NCBI GenBank assembly: GCA_002841655.1
Contig: PHAH01000045.1
Span: 1 to 7,058 of the forward strand
DNA: 7,058 nt
Reading direction: 5' to 3'
From: Candidatus Falkowbacteria bacterium HGW-Falkowbacteria-2
GTDB taxonomy: Bacteria > Patescibacteriota > Patescibacteriia > Patescibacteriales > UBA12465
In this document: in pieces, positions 4,543 through 7,058 of the stretch
How positions within the stretch are numbered: the stretch's first letter is position 1
Layout of the letters: every line of letters starts with the position of its first letter
Program-made: the position numbers and the translations under genes
The notes under the pieces: model-generated
The model's database searches: none
What the model was told of the DNA's origin: nothing
Seen by the model: the letters and a program-made list of their open reading frames with translations, nothing else

Positions 4543-7054
4543 ATAGTTCTCTTCCCTTTAATACACTAATCTCGGCCCTCGAATCAATAATAACAGTATC
4601 TCTTCTTTTTAGTTCACCAGACAAAATCTTATTCGCAATCTTGTCTTCCACTCTATCTTGCAGTAAACGACGCAAAGGACGGGCGCCAAACTTTGGATCA
4701 TACCCCGCCTTGGCTAACTTTTGAGCACCAAGACGATCTGCTTGCAAATCCACGCCCTTCTCCGCCAAACGCTTCTTGATGCCTTTGAGCATTAAGGTGG
4801 CGATTCGGAAAATATTATCTTCGGTTAAGGGTTTAAACACGATAATCCCGTCGAAACGATTGATGAGTTCCGGCCGCATGTATTTGTTTAGTTGATTATC
4901 AATTAATTCCTGTTTCAAAATATTTAGTTCTGTCCCCGCCTTAATCTGCTCTTGAATATAAAGCGCACCAATATTAGAAGTAGCAATGATAATCGATTCG
5001 GTGAAACTAATCGTTCTTCCTTGTCCGTCAGTGAGACGACCGTCATCAAGCATCTGTAAGAACAAGTTTAAAATATCAGGATGAGCTTTTTCAATTTCAT
5101 CGAAGAGGATAAGTGAAAACGGTTTTTTACGAACAGCCTCGGTGAGATAGCCAAGAGTGCCATCAACATCTCCAATCATTTTACGAGTACTGCCGGCGTC
5201 CTGATATTCACTCATATCAAGGCGCACCATGTAATCCTCATTACCAAAGTATGTTTCTGAAACTGTTTTGGCTAATTCTGTCTTACCCACACCAGTCGGT
5301 CCTAAAAATAAGAAACTAGCAATCGGGCGCTTAATATCTTTCATTTCAGCACGAGCTCTTCTTAAGCTAGCACAAACGGCGCTAACCGCTTCTTCTTGGC
5401 CAACCATGCGTTGATGGATACTTTCTTCGAGAGTCAATAACTTTGCACTCTCATCTTCAGTTAACTTTTGAATTGGAATACCAGTCATTTCACTAATTGC
5501 TTCTGAGACATGTTCCTTGGTGCAAATAGCGACCTCGGGATTATGCCGAGTAGTTTTAGCAACTCTAATAACGGCACTGCGAAGTAAATTAACCGCCTTT
5601 TCAGGTAAAGACTTATCGTGAATATAGCGAGATGATAGTTTGACACACTGTTCAATGGCGCCGTAAGTAACAAACACGCGAAATTTGTTTTCGAGCATGG
5701 CCACCTTACTCTCCACCATCTGTATCGCTTGATTAACCGCCGGCTCTTTAATGCCAATTGTAGTCATGGCCTCACCTAAAGCTGTCTTTTCAATGACACG
5801 GGAATAATTTTCAGTTGTGATAGTCGATATGCAGAAAATGTGACGACGCACGAGTGACTCTGATAAGACTTCTGATAAATCAAGACTTTCTTCACCGCCA
5901 GCACTAATACCGACTAAATTTTCGATATTAGCGATGTGCAAAATAATGTTACCGGCTCTCGACGCTTCATTGATACTGCCAAGTAAGCGCGCTTCAGCTT
6001 CCGCAGGCGCTGCTCCGGCGACTAAGCGAGAAACATCTATTTCCACTAAGCGTTTATCTTGTAAAAATTTCGGCACTCTTTCTTCAACCATCAACTGAGC
6101 AATCCCATTTATCACCATCGTTTTGCCGGTGCCACTCGCACCAACTAAAAGCACGCCGCTCTGTCCGCTTTCCATCACTTCGAAGATTGAATCAATTTCG
6201 GCCTGACGCCCAACACATAATTCCAGTCTTCCGTATTTGGCTGCTAAGACCAAGTCGTGAGAGAAATGATCAAGTGTGGGCGTGGCTACAGCGGTGTAGG
6301 CGCGGTCCATGCCAGTTCCCGGCTTCAAGGCCGCTGAACGACGATATGAACGACTGCGTTCAACCAGTTGATGATTAATTTGGAACCACTCACACACGTT
6401 ATTTATCTTATCAGCATCAATTTCTAAATCGTATAAAATTTCCGCGAGTACCTTGTCACGGCGATAGCAAAAGATGACAGCATTAAGCGGCTCAACACTC
6501 TTTTCTCTTCGCTCAAGAGCATCGATAAAGGCAGAAATTAATACCTCCTGTAGTGGTAAGGATAATACTGGGCGTCTGTCTTTGCCTGGCTTGCCGCCCA
6601 TGTGTTTCTCAATTTTATCAACCAGCTGACCAGCATTGATTCCAAGTCTGATAAACATGTGCTGAATCTGGTTGGTTGTTAGTAGGGCGCGGAAAAAATG
6701 CATTATTGTCACTTCTGACTGCTTCAATTTAACGGCGATTAAAAAAGCATCCTCTAAGACTTTTTCCAGCTCACTGCCGATAGCGGTTGCGCCATTGAAG
6801 TATTCTTTCCCCTTAACAGACTCATCACGCCAGTGACGATGATTTATTTTATTCCTATTGTGATTTTTCTCGCTTTGTCTATAGATCAAAAAGAGATCGA
6901 GCCAAGTCGACAAGAAAAATACTAGCAAAAGTGGATGCTGAAATTCAAAGAAGGTAAGAATAGCTGCCGGATTCTGAATAAATGTTTCCCTTTCTGTAAA
7001 TGCCCAGGCGGCCAAAGCAAGCCATCCAGCAATTGCCACAATAAGGACGACCAT
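4541..7054 (-). CDS. Membrane-anchored Clp/Hsp100-type AAA+ ATPase with degenerate first ATPase module
   Basis: This is a two-module Hsp100 protein of 837 residues. Two hydrophobic segments (about 2-19 and 42-58) come first, then a Clp_N-like helical double repeat (about 90-225). Module 1 (about 280-500) keeps Walker A GASGTGKT (305-312), but Walker B reads LHIAN (372-376) and the arginine-finger pair is replaced by Glu428-Ala429. Module 2 (about 545-837) is intact for catalysis: GPTGVGKT (585-592), LFDE (650-653), TSN (692-694), Arg733 and sensor-2 GARPL (790-794). There is no ClpB-style middle domain. No [LIV]GF ClpP-docking loop is visible between TSN and RPELINR, so unfoldase or remodelling work without ClpP is more likely than proteolysis. 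The ATG at 7054 is four bases from the edge and the frame stays open there, so the true start may lie upstream. The family is certain, but assignment to ClpB, ClpC or ClpA is not. Confidence 0.9.
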   Translation of the reverse strand: MVVLIVAIAGWLALAAWAFTERETFIQNPAAILTFFEFQHPLLLVFFLSTWLDLFLIYRQSEKNHNRNKINHRHWRDESVKGKEYFNGATAIGSELEKVLEDAFLIAVKLKQSEVTIMHFFRALLTTNQIQHMFIRLGINAGQLVDKIEKHMGGKPGKDRRPVLSLPLQEVLISAFIDALERREKSVEPLNAVIFCYRRDKVLAEILYDLEIDADKINNVCEWFQINHQLVERSRSYRRSAALKPGTGMDRAYTAVATPTLDHFSHDLVLAAKYGRLELCVGRQAEIDSIFEVMESGQSGVLLVGASGTGKTMVINGIAQLMVEERVPKFLQDKRLVEIDVSRLVAGAAPAEAEARLLGSINEASRAGNIILHIANIENLVGISAGGEESLDLSEVLSESLVRRHIFCISTITTENYSRVIEKTALGEAMTTIGIKEPAVNQAIQMVESKVAMLENKFRVFVTYGAIEQCVKLSSRYIHDKSLPEKAVNLLRSAVIRVAKTTRHNPEVAICTKEHVSEAISEMTGIPIQKLTEDESAKLLTLEESIHQRMVGQEEAVSAVCASLRRARAEMKDIKRPIASFLFLGPTGVGKTELAKTVSETYFGNEDYMVRLDMSEYQDAGSTRKMIGDVDGTLGYLTEAVRKKPFSLILFDEIEKAHPDILNLFLQMLDDGRLTDGQGRTISFTESIIIATSNIGALYIQEQIKAGTELNILKQELIDNQLNKYMRPELINRFDGIIVFKPLTEDNIFRIATLMLKGIKKRLAEKGVDLQADRLGAQKLAKAGYDPKFGARPLRRLLQDRVEDKIANKILSGELKRRDTVIIDSRAEISVLKGREL

Positions 7055-7058
7055 ATCT

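Noticed and set aside
1..7058. CRISPR array, tRNA, rRNA, insertion sequence or phage genes
   Set aside because: I saw no spaced direct repeats, no tRNA-like cloverleaf, no transposase and no terminal inverted repeats. Known-type genes fill nearly the whole window.

Overview
The window reads as a moderately AT-rich bacterial chromosome segment, most likely from the Candidate Phyla Radiation (Patescibacteria). The pointers are a WecA-like transferase with a TTKLLDGVDGL motif, a membrane-anchored Clp ATPase with an eroded first ATPase module, and a secreted beta-propeller lipoprotein. This placement rests on recalled family resemblance, not a search. TAA and TAG act as stops, and no frame needs TGA read as sense.

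Layout: four large genes lie on the minus strand and one small gene on the plus strand. Going down the minus strand from the right edge, a Clp/Hsp100-type AAA+ protein (4541-7054, possibly continuing past the edge) ends at a hairpin terminator. This hairpin is shared with the convergent 94-codon plus-strand gene (4223-4507), which has its own good sigma-70-type promoter. Past a 78-base divergent gap, a compact minus-strand run begins. It holds a WecA/TagO-type polyprenyl-phosphate sugar-1-phosphate transferase fused in frame to a QueH-like domain (2600-4144), an L,D-transpeptidase with thrombospondin-type-3-like calcium repeats (1843-2598, one base after the previous stop), and a beta-propeller lipoprotein (1785 down to the left edge, 3' end missing). 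Gene density is very high and no gap exceeds 80 bases.

How the genes may work together: three of the four large proteins act at the envelope. The WecA-like domain would start a lipid-linked glycan on the inner leaflet, the L,D-transpeptidase would crosslink or modify peptidoglycan outside, and the propeller lipoprotein would be displayed on the outer face of the membrane. The Clp-like protein also carries predicted membrane helices. The odd one out is the QueH-like domain, a cytosolic tRNA-modification enzyme attached to the C-terminus of the membrane transferase.

The points most worth following are the WecA-QueH fusion, the loss of Walker B, arginine-finger and pore-loop residues in the first AAA+ module of the Clp protein, and the altered pore loop of its second module.
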